Shown: piece after piece, positions 34,101-43,341 of the stretch | Layout of the letters: every line of letters begins with the position of its first letter | Numbering within the stretch: the stretch's first letter is position 1 | Source of the DNA: CAYYNQ01 sp964473105 | GTDB taxonomy: Bacteria; Sumerlaeota; Sumerlaeia; MVZB01 | NCBI GenBank assembly: GCA_964473105.1 | Contig: CAYYNQ010000094.1 | Span: 1 to 58,567 of the forward strand | Length of the DNA stretch: 58,567 nucleotides | Direction of reading: 5' to 3' | Made by a program: the position numbers and the translations under genes | Notes under the pieces: generated by a model | Told to the model about the DNA's origin: nothing | The model's database searches: none | The model's input: only the letters and a program-made list of their open reading frames with translations

Positions 34101-34883
34101 TCACGGGTCGGGTGTAAACCTCGAGTCCAGGATCATCCTTACTGTTGCGGCCGCAGCGATCGACGCGGTCTCGGCACGCAGTATCAAGCCTCCCAAAGCC
34201 ACCGGTTGATAACCTGCCTCCTCCAGCAATGCAGCTTCCTCATCCGTGAACCCACCCTCTGGACCGATCGCCAATTCAACAACCGTGGCCTCTGCCGGGC
34301 AATTCCCCAACCATTCCGTCAGCGGAAGTGCACTTCTCACCGGATGTGCAAACGCCCTGAAAAACCTCTGATCTGTGGGGGGATGCCACCGGTCAAACCG
34401 CTCGGGTGGGAGGATCTTCATCGGCCGGTTGCGTCCGCACTGCTTGGCTGCAGCAACCGCTAGTCGCTCCCAGCGTTGGGGGGGTGGATCACCTCGGAGA
34501 ATATCATTTCTGCCGACACAACGCTGGGTCAGCAACGGGGCCAGCGTATTGACCCCCAGTTCAGATAGTTTCTCGATCATCCAGTCCATCGTACGCCGCT
34601 TGAGGATGGCCACCGTCATCCGTATGAGCAGTCCTTCTTGTTCCCGGGATGGGAGCGCTCCAGCCAACCGGACACCAGCCCTCCCGTCCTCAGCACCGGC
34701 CAATTCCGCTGCATATCCCCGACCCGAAGAATCGAACAGCATAAACCGATCTCCCACCCTGCAGCGAAGGACATGCAGAAGATGATGGGATTCATCCCTT
34801 GGAAGCTGAACCATCTTGCCAGATTCGAAATCAACAACCCCCGGATAATAAAACCGGCGGTGACATGGGCTTTGGTCACTCAT
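34101..34883 (-). CDS. rsmE: 16S rRNA (uracil-1498-N3)-methyltransferase RsmE
   Basis: 260 aa SPOUT-class methyltransferase. HRRFYYPG and HHLLHVLRCRVGD are the N-terminal PUA-like features; KRRTMDWMIEKLSELGVNTL, ERLAVAAAKQCGR, AIGPEGGFTDEE and LGGLILRAETASIAAA are the SAM-binding trefoil-knot motifs. It methylates U1498 in the 30S decoding region using S-adenosylmethionine. It lies 155 bp downstream of the cohesin-like gene on the same strand. The ATG at 34883 has a poor Shine-Dalgarno but matches the family start. Confidence 0.95.
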   Translation of the reverse strand: MSDQSPCHRRFYYPGVVDFESGKMVQLPRDESHHLLHVLRCRVGDRFMLFDSSGRGYAAELAGAEDGRAGVRLAGALPSREQEGLLIRMTVAILKRRTMDWMIEKLSELGVNTLAPLLTQRCVGRNDILRGDPPPQRWERLAVAAAKQCGRNRPMKILPPERFDRWHPPTDQRFFRAFAHPVRSALPLTEWLGNCPAEATVVELAIGPEGGFTDEEAALLEEAGYQPVALGGLILRAETASIAAAATVRMILDSRFTPDP

Positions 34884-35038
34884 GGGTCACGCAGTTCTCT
34901 GATGCGATGATCATATTTCCCCTGCTCAACGGATCGGGCCTGTTCATGGGTGCCGATATCCCTGGTCAGTCAAATATGACGGAGGATTAGGCCCAGGACG
35001 CAGACCTCCCTGCCGGGCAAGGCATGAATATCAGTCTG

Positions 35039-36541
35039 TCAGAATCTGTAATGGGAGGAATTGGCACGTTCGTAGGCATCCGGTTCCGACAACAAAATGG
35101 GATCGATCCGGGCGGCTCGTGCAGCCCCCATAGCATCCGAATTTAGCATGTAAACACTCTGGTCAAGGAGGTAGATATTGGTTGTAGGACGCTGCAGGGT
35201 TTCCTCTGTATCGTGCGTCCAGCGTAACGCCGGGGCATCAATCGGCTGCAGGATACGAACAAAGACGCGCGCGATGATCCCCGAGGGCTGTGGCTTGAGT
35301 TCACGCTGGCCCATCCGATAATCGATGATCCCACGTTCGGGGATGATCTTGTTGTTGATATGATAATCCCAGTTCCAGACATCCCGGAAAAGACCGTCCT
35401 GAATATTGACCCCGGAGATGATCGTGTTATTGCTATCCGTATCTAAAATCTCAACCGAAAGCGGATCGTACTCAATGGCCAGACGCAGTTCATCGAAGAT
35501 CATTTTGTCGGGATTATCCAGCCCGACATCGATGACCAGCCAGTCATCAGGCTGAAGTTCCCTCTCCCCGGGCTGGTCGATCCAAAGGGTCGGGGGACGG
35601 AGTTTACGCTGGTCGATATAACCCGTCATCACGGGATCAAGGGCCTCGAACGAGGATTGCACCATTTTTTCCGGTTCACCATCGGCCTCATCTGGCAACC
35701 GCACATGGATATAGGCTCCGACATTCGACTTGTCCATCCCCAATGAACTCTGGTTCTGGCAGATGTCACCCAGAAACAGGCGTGAATAACTACCGTCGAT
35801 TTCCGGCCGGATCTGCAACCCCCTACCCCGCCGGACCGCCTTCCACACGATGGTCAGGAACGTGGCCTCAAGCGAGTCAACGGGCTTCTTGAACCTTGCA
35901 CGGTATAGGATCGTCCCCCTATCAGCATCGACTTCAACAACAGGGTTCCCTTCAAGTAGTTCAAGGACATGATCTTGGTGGATCCCCAGCGGCTGCACGG
36001 CACCCGGGGGATAACTAATCTTAAGTTCAACATTATCAATGGACAGATGATCCTGATTCATGATCCGGCAGTTGGTATGAAAACTCTCGCCAACCGTCTT
36101 GATCACGGTCGAGGGTGACATATAGAATGTTGCATAAGGTCGGTTGCCGGTGAGGCTCCGGTCTTTACCGTCCTCACTCTTGGGTTCGTCATCGGTGATT
36201 TCAGGCTTTTCCCGAGATTCCTGCTTGGCCCCTTCCTTGGATTCCTTCTTATCTTCATCCCTTGATGATTGCTGCTTGCCCTGCCGCTTGTCCTGACTTT
36301 CCTGTTTGTCCTGCTCTGCCTGACTTTCCTGCTTATCCTGTTTGCGTTGTTCCCAACGAAATTTGATCAGTTCACGCTGGCGTTCCAGCCGCTGTTTGCG
36401 GCTCAGCCCGGGCACATTCGGATCCTTCTCGAACGGGATGGGCGTCCGCTCAGGTTGCTGGGCACAAACCACGCCGCCAAAGCCCAACCCGGGAATCAGG
36501 AACAGACATATCAGCAGGGACCTGTAATCATCATATCTCAC
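35039..36541 (-). CDS. Secreted protein with two cohesin-like beta-sandwich modules and a charged linker
   Basis: About 500 aa from a GTG at 36541; a longer frame from 36658 adds 39 residues. A signal peptide (LLICLFLIPGLGFGGVVCAQ) is followed by a Lys/Gln/Glu/Asp-rich low-complexity linker (about residues 55-130). Two modules follow, each with the layout of cohesin-type domains. The first begins YMSPSTVIKTVGESFHTN and continues with VELKISYPPGAVQPLG. The second begins about WIDQPGERELQPDDWLVID and continues with LRLAIEYDPLSVEILD. Cohesins bind dockerins, but the fold is also used in other secreted proteins, so ligand binding is not assured. Export to the cell surface or periplasm is likely. 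The function is not recognised; a divergent relative of scaffold proteins is one reading. Confidence 0.65.
   Translation of the reverse strand: MRYDDYRSLLICLFLIPGLGFGGVVCAQQPERTPIPFEKDPNVPGLSRKQRLERQRELIKFRWEQRKQDKQESQAEQDKQESQDKRQGKQQSSRDEDKKESKEGAKQESREKPEITDDEPKSEDGKDRSLTGNRPYATFYMSPSTVIKTVGESFHTNCRIMNQDHLSIDNVELKISYPPGAVQPLGIHQDHVLELLEGNPVVEVDADRGTILYRARFKKPVDSLEATFLTIVWKAVRRGRGLQIRPEIDGSYSRLFLGDICQNQSSLGMDKSNVGAYIHVRLPDEADGEPEKMVQSSFEALDPVMTGYIDQRKLRPPTLWIDQPGERELQPDDWLVIDVGLDNPDKMIFDELRLAIEYDPLSVEILDTDSNNTIISGVNIQDGLFRDVWNWDYHINNKIIPERGIIDYRMGQRELKPQPSGIIARVFVRILQPIDAPALRWTHDTEETLQRPTTNIYLLDQSVYMLNSDAMGAARAARIDPILLSEPDAYERANSSHYRF
36293..36340 (-). repeat. Pair of 21-bp direct repeats inside linker
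   Basis: CTGACTTTCCTG followed by TTTGTCCTG (36293-36313) recurs as CTGACTTTCCTG followed by CTTATCCTG (36320-36340). On the coding (minus) strand both copies encode QDKQESQ in the charged linker of the cohesin-like protein. Confidence 0.7.
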
Positions 36542-36741
36542 AATCCATGATCTTTCCGGCCGTCTGGATAAACAGCCATACCGATGCCAGTTTAATCCAA
36601 TTCTACATTCTCCGCAATGATCGAGCCAATCGGGAATACCGTAAATGAATATCCACAATATTGATTAAATACGATTTATATATTCTTCAAGAAATAACCG
36701 GTTCGGGTTGAACCGGCAGGGATATGGAGAATCCACGATAA

Positions 36742-39630
36742 TCAGGGTTGATCTTCCAAGATCCTCAGCCAATCGCTAACCTGTCTGAAATGGGCCTGAT
36801 GGCCCGAACCATTTCCAGATTCTTCAAGTTCAACCAAAATCCGGTGCGCATCGTTCAGATAATCCCAAGCCTCTGCGAGCCGATGGGGATCCTCCTCGCC
36901 CAGAATCATCAGGATCCGCCCCATGAGCAGCCTCGGTATATATCCGGATTCGTTCTGGACCCTCAACCCGATCAAGGGGAAACGAAGCATCGCGGCAACA
37001 CTCAGATCCTCGGGTGTAATTTCTCTGGCTTTCATGTACATCCGGGTCGCCTTCTCAACATCGATCCCACGATATGCCGCGTGGCCGTTGATAATGAAAG
37101 GCAAAGCTGCCTCATAACGCTTCAGTCTTTCCAGATCCCTGGGTGGAACTGGCCCCTGCGCCAAAAAACGCCGGGGTGACTCACGAATAGACATCAGGTC
37201 GTTGAGATTATCAATCAGCGGGGCGTCGCCGTAACCATACTTGGGAGACTCAAATTCCAAAATCGGGTTGTTTTCCGTATTCAGGTCATCGCCCTCCAGG
37301 TATTGTTCCAGTTTTTCGCCGGCCGTGATGAAACACGACACCAGCTTGACCGGATCGTCAAGGAAGAGCTCGGCAAGATCTGTCCGGACATCTGGTTCCT
37401 TGATCCGTTCACTGATGCGACCGAGGTCGATCTTGACTTCGTCCCTCCAGCCGACAAGTAGAATATAGTGCGTAGGCTCGTTGTTCATATAAAAAACGGC
37501 CATGTCTGGAAACACACGATGGAACGTCCTCAACGCAACCTTGAACATATCCCTCGACAGCCCTGCCAGCGGCATCCAGACAACCACAACACCGTCATCT
37601 GTCAACCGTTGACGACAGGCCTCGAAATATTCGAGATCATAGAGGTTGGCATTGGATTTGTAGCGCAGGTCCGTGCAATCAGTGGCAATCACATCATAGG
37701 TCGTATCGGTGTAACGCAGGTAAGCCCGGGCGTCATCCAGGATAATCGAATAGAGATCATCCTGATCGGAAAATTCTAGTGGATGTTGATCCCCATAGAA
37801 CCGGTGGTTGGCAGCAGTCAGCTCGGGGGCAGCATTCAGGACCGTATGACAAATCTCAACGGCATGAACCTCGTTGAGCCGATCATGCAACTGGAACGAG
37901 TAGGATGCGCCCCCGCTCCCGAACCCGACAGTCAGTACGCGTTCCGGATCCTCGACCATCAGCAGGCCCAGATGCGCCAGCGATTTCTGGTCTGTCTGAA
38001 GCATTGGCTCCGTTCCCGCGACTCCGACACCGTCCACATAAATCGTGCGGTACTTGACATGGTTTTCCACGACGGCCACCGTTGCCAACGGGCCTTCATC
38101 GTAAAATACCATCCTGCTTCGGGCCGAGGAGAGCGGCTGCAGCCCCTTTGAGTGATCCAGACCAAGGAAGACAAAGAGCAGAACGGCTGAACCCAGCAAG
38201 GTCATCAATACAAACTGTCGTCTCGAATCCCTGAAACTGAACAGCAGCCACAGCCCCAGAAGAAGTTCAATGATCCCAAGCAGGATGAGTCCGCAAGACA
38301 GACCAGCCAGAGGAATAATGACAAGACCCGCGAGCAGCGAACCAAAAATGGCCCCGACCGTGTTCACCGCATACAGAATCCCGACACCATATCCAACCCT
38401 GCCCAAGTGAACGACCACCCGTGCAGCGACTGGAAAAGCCATGCCCATCAGAAGCGTGGGTATTCCAAGGACCGCAAAGGTCTGGATCATCACATTGATG
38501 ACAGCCAAGATCCAGTTCAGTTCATTCTTCTCTGCATCGAAGACACCCTTGATCTTCATGGCATCGCCGCCGGTATACAGGATCGCCACAGACATCATGA
38601 TCGCAATCCCGATCAGGCAGACCAAAATTGCATACAGTCTAACAGGTTTCTTTTGTGAATCGATCACCGGCCCGATTACCGCACTGCCAATGGCAAGTCC
38701 GGCCAGAAATACCGTCAACATCGCCGAAAACGTATAGGTGGTGTTCTTCAGGAACTCGAATGAGAATACAAGTGAGCGGCTCCAAAGGACCTGAGCGGCG
38801 AGTGCCACACCACCGGAGATGCAGGCCACAACCAGCACCTGCCTGATAATCCGCCATTCCACAACAGGGACATTTACTTTGCCACCTGGGGATGTTTGCG
38901 GTGGGGGGGCGACCCTTCGACCTGATTGTTTCTCGATCGACATGGAAATCAGCAGGCCAGCAAAACCCACAAGCAAATTCAGCGACACGGCAACCCACTC
39001 GGTGACCTGCAGCCCCCAAATAGCTATAAGCACGAATCCGGCCGCAAACGCCCCCATCATCGCCCCAAACGTGTTGACTGCATAGAGCCAGCCGACATGG
39101 AGTCCGAGATGATCCTTGTGGCGTACCATGAAACGCGCAAGGACAGGCAGGGTTGCACCCATCAACGTTGTGGGTACAAGCATGACCAGAAAGGTCATGC
39201 TGAATCGCAACGTAGTCAAAATGACGAAATTCTGGCCGAATGTCCCGTAAGCCCAGGCATCGATAAATACAACGGCAGCGAACAGGAAAGGCAGGGCGAT
39301 CCCGGCAATCCCGATTGCAATCTCGATCAGGGCGTAGACACGAAACGGCCTCTCAAGCCGGTCCGAAAGTCGCCCCAGAATCCAGGACCCCAGCGCCAGC
39401 CCGGCCATGAAGGCAGTCAGTACAGCGCAAACGGCAAAAAGGCCGGCCCCGAAGCGGGCAAGGAGCATCCTTGTCCACACTACCTGATAGATCAGGCCAG
39501 CGGCACCCGATGCAAAGAACAGTGGGTATGCGGCGAAACCAATGGATCCCGCCACCCGCCCGGATGTTGAACCTTGATCGGTGGATGGGGTCGACGTCAT
39601 GACCGGATCAATTCTGGCGTAAGCATGCAT
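36742..39630 (-). CDS. Membrane-fused spermidine synthase-like protein
   Basis: 962 aa. The N-terminal 480 residues hold about 14 transmembrane helices in two similar halves: GAAGLIYQVVWTRMLLARFG near residue 40 and SGGVALAAQVLWSRSLVFSF near residue 270, each followed by FMAGLALGS or FLAGLAIGS. Residues about 520-750 form a spermidine-synthase-like Rossmann domain: TVGFGSGGASYSF (nucleotide-binding loop), HAVEICHTVL (acidic ribose ligand), DDARAYLRYTD and DVIATDCTDL. The remaining C-terminal helices are unassigned. The canonical GGGDGG aspartate is replaced (GFGSGG), so true aminopropyl transfer is uncertain. Related proteins are usually annotated as fused MFS/spermidine synthase; none has a settled role. 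It is the first gene of the minus-strand group and divergent from phoH. Confidence 0.85.
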   Translation of the reverse strand: MHAYARIDPVMTSTPSTDQGSTSGRVAGSIGFAAYPLFFASGAAGLIYQVVWTRMLLARFGAGLFAVCAVLTAFMAGLALGSWILGRLSDRLERPFRVYALIEIAIGIAGIALPFLFAAVVFIDAWAYGTFGQNFVILTTLRFSMTFLVMLVPTTLMGATLPVLARFMVRHKDHLGLHVGWLYAVNTFGAMMGAFAAGFVLIAIWGLQVTEWVAVSLNLLVGFAGLLISMSIEKQSGRRVAPPPQTSPGGKVNVPVVEWRIIRQVLVVACISGGVALAAQVLWSRSLVFSFEFLKNTTYTFSAMLTVFLAGLAIGSAVIGPVIDSQKKPVRLYAILVCLIGIAIMMSVAILYTGGDAMKIKGVFDAEKNELNWILAVINVMIQTFAVLGIPTLLMGMAFPVAARVVVHLGRVGYGVGILYAVNTVGAIFGSLLAGLVIIPLAGLSCGLILLGIIELLLGLWLLFSFRDSRRQFVLMTLLGSAVLLFVFLGLDHSKGLQPLSSARSRMVFYDEGPLATVAVVENHVKYRTIYVDGVGVAGTEPMLQTDQKSLAHLGLLMVEDPERVLTVGFGSGGASYSFQLHDRLNEVHAVEICHTVLNAAPELTAANHRFYGDQHPLEFSDQDDLYSIILDDARAYLRYTDTTYDVIATDCTDLRYKSNANLYDLEYFEACRQRLTDDGVVVVWMPLAGLSRDMFKVALRTFHRVFPDMAVFYMNNEPTHYILLVGWRDEVKIDLGRISERIKEPDVRTDLAELFLDDPVKLVSCFITAGEKLEQYLEGDDLNTENNPILEFESPKYGYGDAPLIDNLNDLMSIRESPRRFLAQGPVPPRDLERLKRYEAALPFIINGHAAYRGIDVEKATRMYMKAREITPEDLSVAAMLRFPLIGLRVQNESGYIPRLLMGRILMILGEEDPHRLAEAWDYLNDAHRILVELEESGNGSGHQAHFRQVSDWLRILEDQP

Positions 39631-39843
39631 CAGACATGGGCGCAGACCCGAACTGAAAAAACCCCCATTCTAGGTCATGCAGAAAGCGTCTGGAACAAAC
39701 CAATGTCGCCTATTCCTTGCTTGACGCCTCCACGGGCCATCGGTACAGTTGAGGACCGTCAGGGCCCACGGTAACCAACCCGGCAAAGGCTCTTTGACAG
39801 GCACCCGGAGGCATACAACAAAGGGGACTTACAATAAAGTCGA

Positions 39844-40800
39844 TTGACGGTGAATGTCCAGAAAATCATCACTTTAGACAAGGATGAGGTCCTGTCGTTC
39901 TGTGGCCAAGGGGACAGCAAACTCCGACAGATGCAGTCCCGGATGGAGGCCAGGATTGTTGCCCGTGGGAACGAGATACGTATCGACGGCAGTCAAGGGG
40001 AAGTCGATGCCGCAAGCGACCTGATCAATGAACTGCTCAAGGTACAACGCACAGCCAGGACACCCCTCACCGAGCAGCAAGTCCAGCAGGCGGCGGCGAA
40101 TTACGATAAAATCGGCAGGGGCCGAATACATGAGGTATTCCTTGACACGATACCTGTGCCTCTCAAGCGCAAGCATGTTGCCCCGCTAACCGCCACTCAA
40201 AAAGCTTACATCGATGCAATCCGGGGAAATGATGTTGTGTTCGGCGTGGGTCCTGCAGGAACAGGCAAGACCTACCTTGCCGTGGCCATGGCCGTTACCC
40301 GGCTGATCGAGGGCGATGTCGGTCGGCTGATCCTGGTCCGGCCCGCCGTGGAAGCCGGGGAAAGGCTCGGATTTCTTCCCGGAGACATCTCGGCCAAGTT
40401 CGACCCTTATGTCCGGCCCCTCTATGATGCGCTATATGAAATGATCGAGCTAGAAGAACTACGCGACTATATCGACAAGGGGATCATTGAGATCGCCCCC
40501 CTCGCCTATATGCGTGGCCGTACACTGAACAACAGCTTTATCATCCTTGATGAGGCCCAGAACACATCTGTCGAACAGATGAAGATGATGCTGACCCGGC
40601 TGGGCTTGGACTCACAGGCCGTGGTAACGGGTGACCCTAGTCAGGTCGACCTTCCAAGAGGCAAGAAATCAGGCCTGGAACATGCGCGACGTGTCCTCCA
40701 AAAGGTCAATGGTATAGAATTCATCGAGTTTAGCAGAGGCGATGTTGTCCGGCATACGCTAGTGCAGAAAATTATCAAGGCCTACGACAAGCATGGCTAA
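39844..40800 (+). CDS. phoH: PhoH-like ATPase
   Basis: 318 aa. An N-terminal KH-like region (about residues 1-75) precedes the P-loop domain: GVGPAGTGKT (Walker A, about residues 134-143), RPAVEAGERLGFLPG, FIILDEAQN (Walker B) and TGDPSQVDLP. PhoH proteins are cytoplasmic RNA-linked ATPases, often next to ybeY and pgpH and thought to act in RNA or ribosome quality control. Only non-ATG starts are available (TTG at 39844 or GTG at 39850). AAGGGGAC lies about 15 bp upstream. The stop overlaps the start of the next gene by 8 bp. Confidence 0.93.
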   Translation: MTVNVQKIITLDKDEVLSFCGQGDSKLRQMQSRMEARIVARGNEIRIDGSQGEVDAASDLINELLKVQRTARTPLTEQQVQQAAANYDKIGRGRIHEVFLDTIPVPLKRKHVAPLTATQKAYIDAIRGNDVVFGVGPAGTGKTYLAVAMAVTRLIEGDVGRLILVRPAVEAGERLGFLPGDISAKFDPYVRPLYDALYEMIELEELRDYIDKGIIEIAPLAYMRGRTLNNSFIILDEAQNTSVEQMKMMLTRLGLDSQAVVTGDPSQVDLPRGKKSGLEHARRVLQKVNGIEFIEFSRGDVVRHTLVQKIIKAYDKHG

Positions 40801-43165
40801 GAGCCAACATTCACTACGGCTTAATGAGGCATCCGATCGCGGGCAACCCGACCTGCAGGGGTCCAAACGTCGCTCCAGACTATGGAAAACGTGTGTCGTA
40901 ACCACGGTCTGGTATTTACTGGTAGTTCTGACGATCTGCTATTTCCTGTATGATCAGCCTTATTCCACCGAGGAGGGCGAGCCCTCACGCCATACCGTCA
41001 TCGCGGAAACCGACCTGGAAATCGAGGATGTCGAGGCAACGCAGAAAAAGCGGGACAACCTCAGGGAGAACAGGCCCGAGCTATGGATTCTGGATGACCA
41101 GATCAAGACAGATGCACTGTTGAAGGTCAATGTATTCATCGACATCCTCAAGGAGACCCGGCCACGTAACCTGAATGACCTTGAAAAGTTCAGGGCCCAG
41201 CTGAGGGATCAGAATGGTATCGACATTAGCGCTGAGTCGGCAAGTCAGTTCATGGCAAGACGCCTGGCCGCACTGAAATATCCACTGACATGGAGTGTTC
41301 TTCAAAGGGACCTTAATGCAATCGTCCAGGAACTACTCGGTGAATATGCCATTGTGAATGACACCATTCGTTATCAGTCGCATTTTGGTAGCGGTAATCT
41401 TGAACTGATCGACCCGGTCTTGTTCGAGCCGGTATTAAGCCCCAGGGAATCATGGCCGCCCGGCCGTGTCCTGGAAATGATGGACGGCGGGGTTCGTGAA
41501 CACCTCCTGAACGTGAGTCTGCCGAGACTTTACCCGGACAAGTCGTTTGGGGAATTGCGATTGGCCTGTTCTGAACTGATCCTTAACGTCGTTTCGGCCA
41601 ACCTGTATTACAATCGTTACCAGACGGTCAAACGCTTCAATCTCATGGAAAGGGAACTTGAACATAGCCCATTGATGAAAAGTTATGTACGGGGCGAAAC
41701 GATCGTGAAAAAGGGCGATTCGCTGTCCAGACTTCAGGTGCATGCACTCGAGGAACTTAATAGCCGCCGCATTGACCAAATGACGATGAAACTGATCGGC
41801 ATCCTGCTGATCACAACCATCATCTTCATCGCCGTCGGGCTATACCTCGTCATGTTTTCCTCCCAGACCGAACTGGGTACAACAACCATCACGCTTTACA
41901 CCCTGCCGCCCTTTCTGGCTCTGGTAATCGGGTATACTTGGCACATCGGACCGGGTGACCCGTGGACAATGCTGCTATTTCCCAGCGCTATGACAGGTGT
42001 CCTGGCAGCCCTATTGATTCGGCCGCAGGTGGCATTCATCCTGGTACTGGTATCCAGCTGCCTATTCGGGATCACGATGGATCAGGACCTTGATTTTCTG
42101 GTAATGGCACTGGCGGGGGGGTTCTGTGCGGTCCTGGCCAGCCGTCAGATCCGCGTGCGGATTCACTGGATCCGTGCCGGGCTCAAGGTCGGCATTGTGA
42201 ATATGGTCATGTTGGGAATGCTGATGCTGATCCGTGCCAAGGTCCCGGAAATGTGGCACATCGAAATCCTGATCACCTTCCTCAATGGCCTACTCTACCC
42301 GTTTGTGTCGATCATCCTGTTGACCGTTTTTGAAAAATGGTTCGGCGTGGTAACCGACCTGAGCCTGATTGAATTGACCGGCGACCAAAATGGGCTGCTG
42401 GTCCAACTTGAGGAAGCGGCACCCGGGACATACCAACATGTGCTGAATGTGACCAAGCTGGCGGAGGCAGCCGCCCAGGAAATTGGGGCCAATTATCTGC
42501 TTGTCCGTGCGGGGGCGATGTTTCATGACATCGGAAAGATGATCAAGCCGCAGTATTACACGGAAAACCAGGTCAGCCTTGAAGACAAGAAGGTCCATTC
42601 ACGGATTTCACCCTATATGAGCGTTCTGATCATCCGTAACCACGTCAAGGAGGGACTCGACATAGGCAGAAAATGGAAACTGCCCAAAAAAGTTCTGGAC
42701 TTCATCCCGGAACATCACGGAACAAGCCTAATCAGCTACTTCTACGAGCAGGCAATGCGGCGTTACGAGGAGAGCGGGACAATGGACCCGGTAAGAGAGG
42801 AAGACTTCCGCTATCCCGGCCCACGACCCCAATCGATAGAATCGGCAATCGTCTTGATCGCGGACTCGGTTGAAGCTATATGTGCCAGCCGTTTTACCGG
42901 CGGTCAGGTCAGTGAAGACGAACTGCGGAGGACCGTCCAGGAGGCGATTACAATACGGTTCAATGACGGGCAGTTCGACATCTGTAACCTGACGATGCAC
43001 GACCTGTTCCGGATCCGCGAGTCGCTGGTCCGGACCCTGAAGGCTCGATATCATTTCAGAATAGCCTATCCCGAGCCGCAAAATCCCGTTCAACCCCAGT
43101 CGAAAGACAGGGAGACGACTAGTAGTACATCGATAGCGGTCGTTGGGCCAGGCAATGCGGCGTGA
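40793..43165 (+). CDS. pgpH: 7TM-HD family cyclic-di-AMP phosphodiesterase (PgpH-like)
   Basis: 790 aa. One N-terminal helix (VVTTVWYLLVVLTICYFLY) is followed by an extracytoplasmic 7TMR-HDED domain (about residues 60-340), a seven-helix membrane core (about 345-520), and a cytoplasmic HD domain (about 545-740). The HD domain shows AAPGTYQHVLNV (first His), GAMFHDIGKM (HD motif), PEHHG and IADSVEA, the metal ligands of the family. In Listeria and Bacillus the homologue degrades c-di-AMP, which controls potassium and osmotic balance. A TrkA homologue in this window (52926-54266) is a plausible c-di-AMP-linked target. The start overlaps phoH by 8 bp, so the pair is translationally coupled. ybeY does not follow. 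Confidence 0.9.
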   Translation: MAKSQHSLRLNEASDRGQPDLQGSKRRSRLWKTCVVTTVWYLLVVLTICYFLYDQPYSTEEGEPSRHTVIAETDLEIEDVEATQKKRDNLRENRPELWILDDQIKTDALLKVNVFIDILKETRPRNLNDLEKFRAQLRDQNGIDISAESASQFMARRLAALKYPLTWSVLQRDLNAIVQELLGEYAIVNDTIRYQSHFGSGNLELIDPVLFEPVLSPRESWPPGRVLEMMDGGVREHLLNVSLPRLYPDKSFGELRLACSELILNVVSANLYYNRYQTVKRFNLMERELEHSPLMKSYVRGETIVKKGDSLSRLQVHALEELNSRRIDQMTMKLIGILLITTIIFIAVGLYLVMFSSQTELGTTTITLYTLPPFLALVIGYTWHIGPGDPWTMLLFPSAMTGVLAALLIRPQVAFILVLVSSCLFGITMDQDLDFLVMALAGGFCAVLASRQIRVRIHWIRAGLKVGIVNMVMLGMLMLIRAKVPEMWHIEILITFLNGLLYPFVSIILLTVFEKWFGVVTDLSLIELTGDQNGLLVQLEEAAPGTYQHVLNVTKLAEAAAQEIGANYLLVRAGAMFHDIGKMIKPQYYTENQVSLEDKKVHSRISPYMSVLIIRNHVKEGLDIGRKWKLPKKVLDFIPEHHGTSLISYFYEQAMRRYEESGTMDPVREEDFRYPGPRPQSIESAIVLIADSVEAICASRFTGGQVSEDELRRTVQEAITIRFNDGQFDICNLTMHDLFRIRESLVRTLKARYHFRIAYPEPQNPVQPQSKDRETTSSTSIAVVGPGNAA

Positions 43166-43290
43166 CTCGCCTATTTTCTCCGGTCAGCTTAGCTTAAAGT
43201 GTCCGGGAACAGACGGCAGGTATGGAATCGGACGATCCAGAATGCCTTCAAACGCGCCATTATACCAAACGGAAATATCATAATAGCTCA

Positions 43291-43324
43291 TCCCCATGCA
43301 GAGGTTTGCGGCTCCGAATGGGGA
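43291..43324. terminator. Extended hairpin between convergent genes
   Basis: TCCCCAT (43291-43297) and ATGGGGA (43318-43324) pair, with an inner GAG/CTC helix (43301-43303 and 43312-43314) separated by 3-nt internal loops. It lies in the 176-bp gap between the 3' ends of pgpH and the HAD gene. There is no U-tract. Confidence 0.4.
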
Positions 43325-43341
43325 CAACGGACTTGGGAGGA

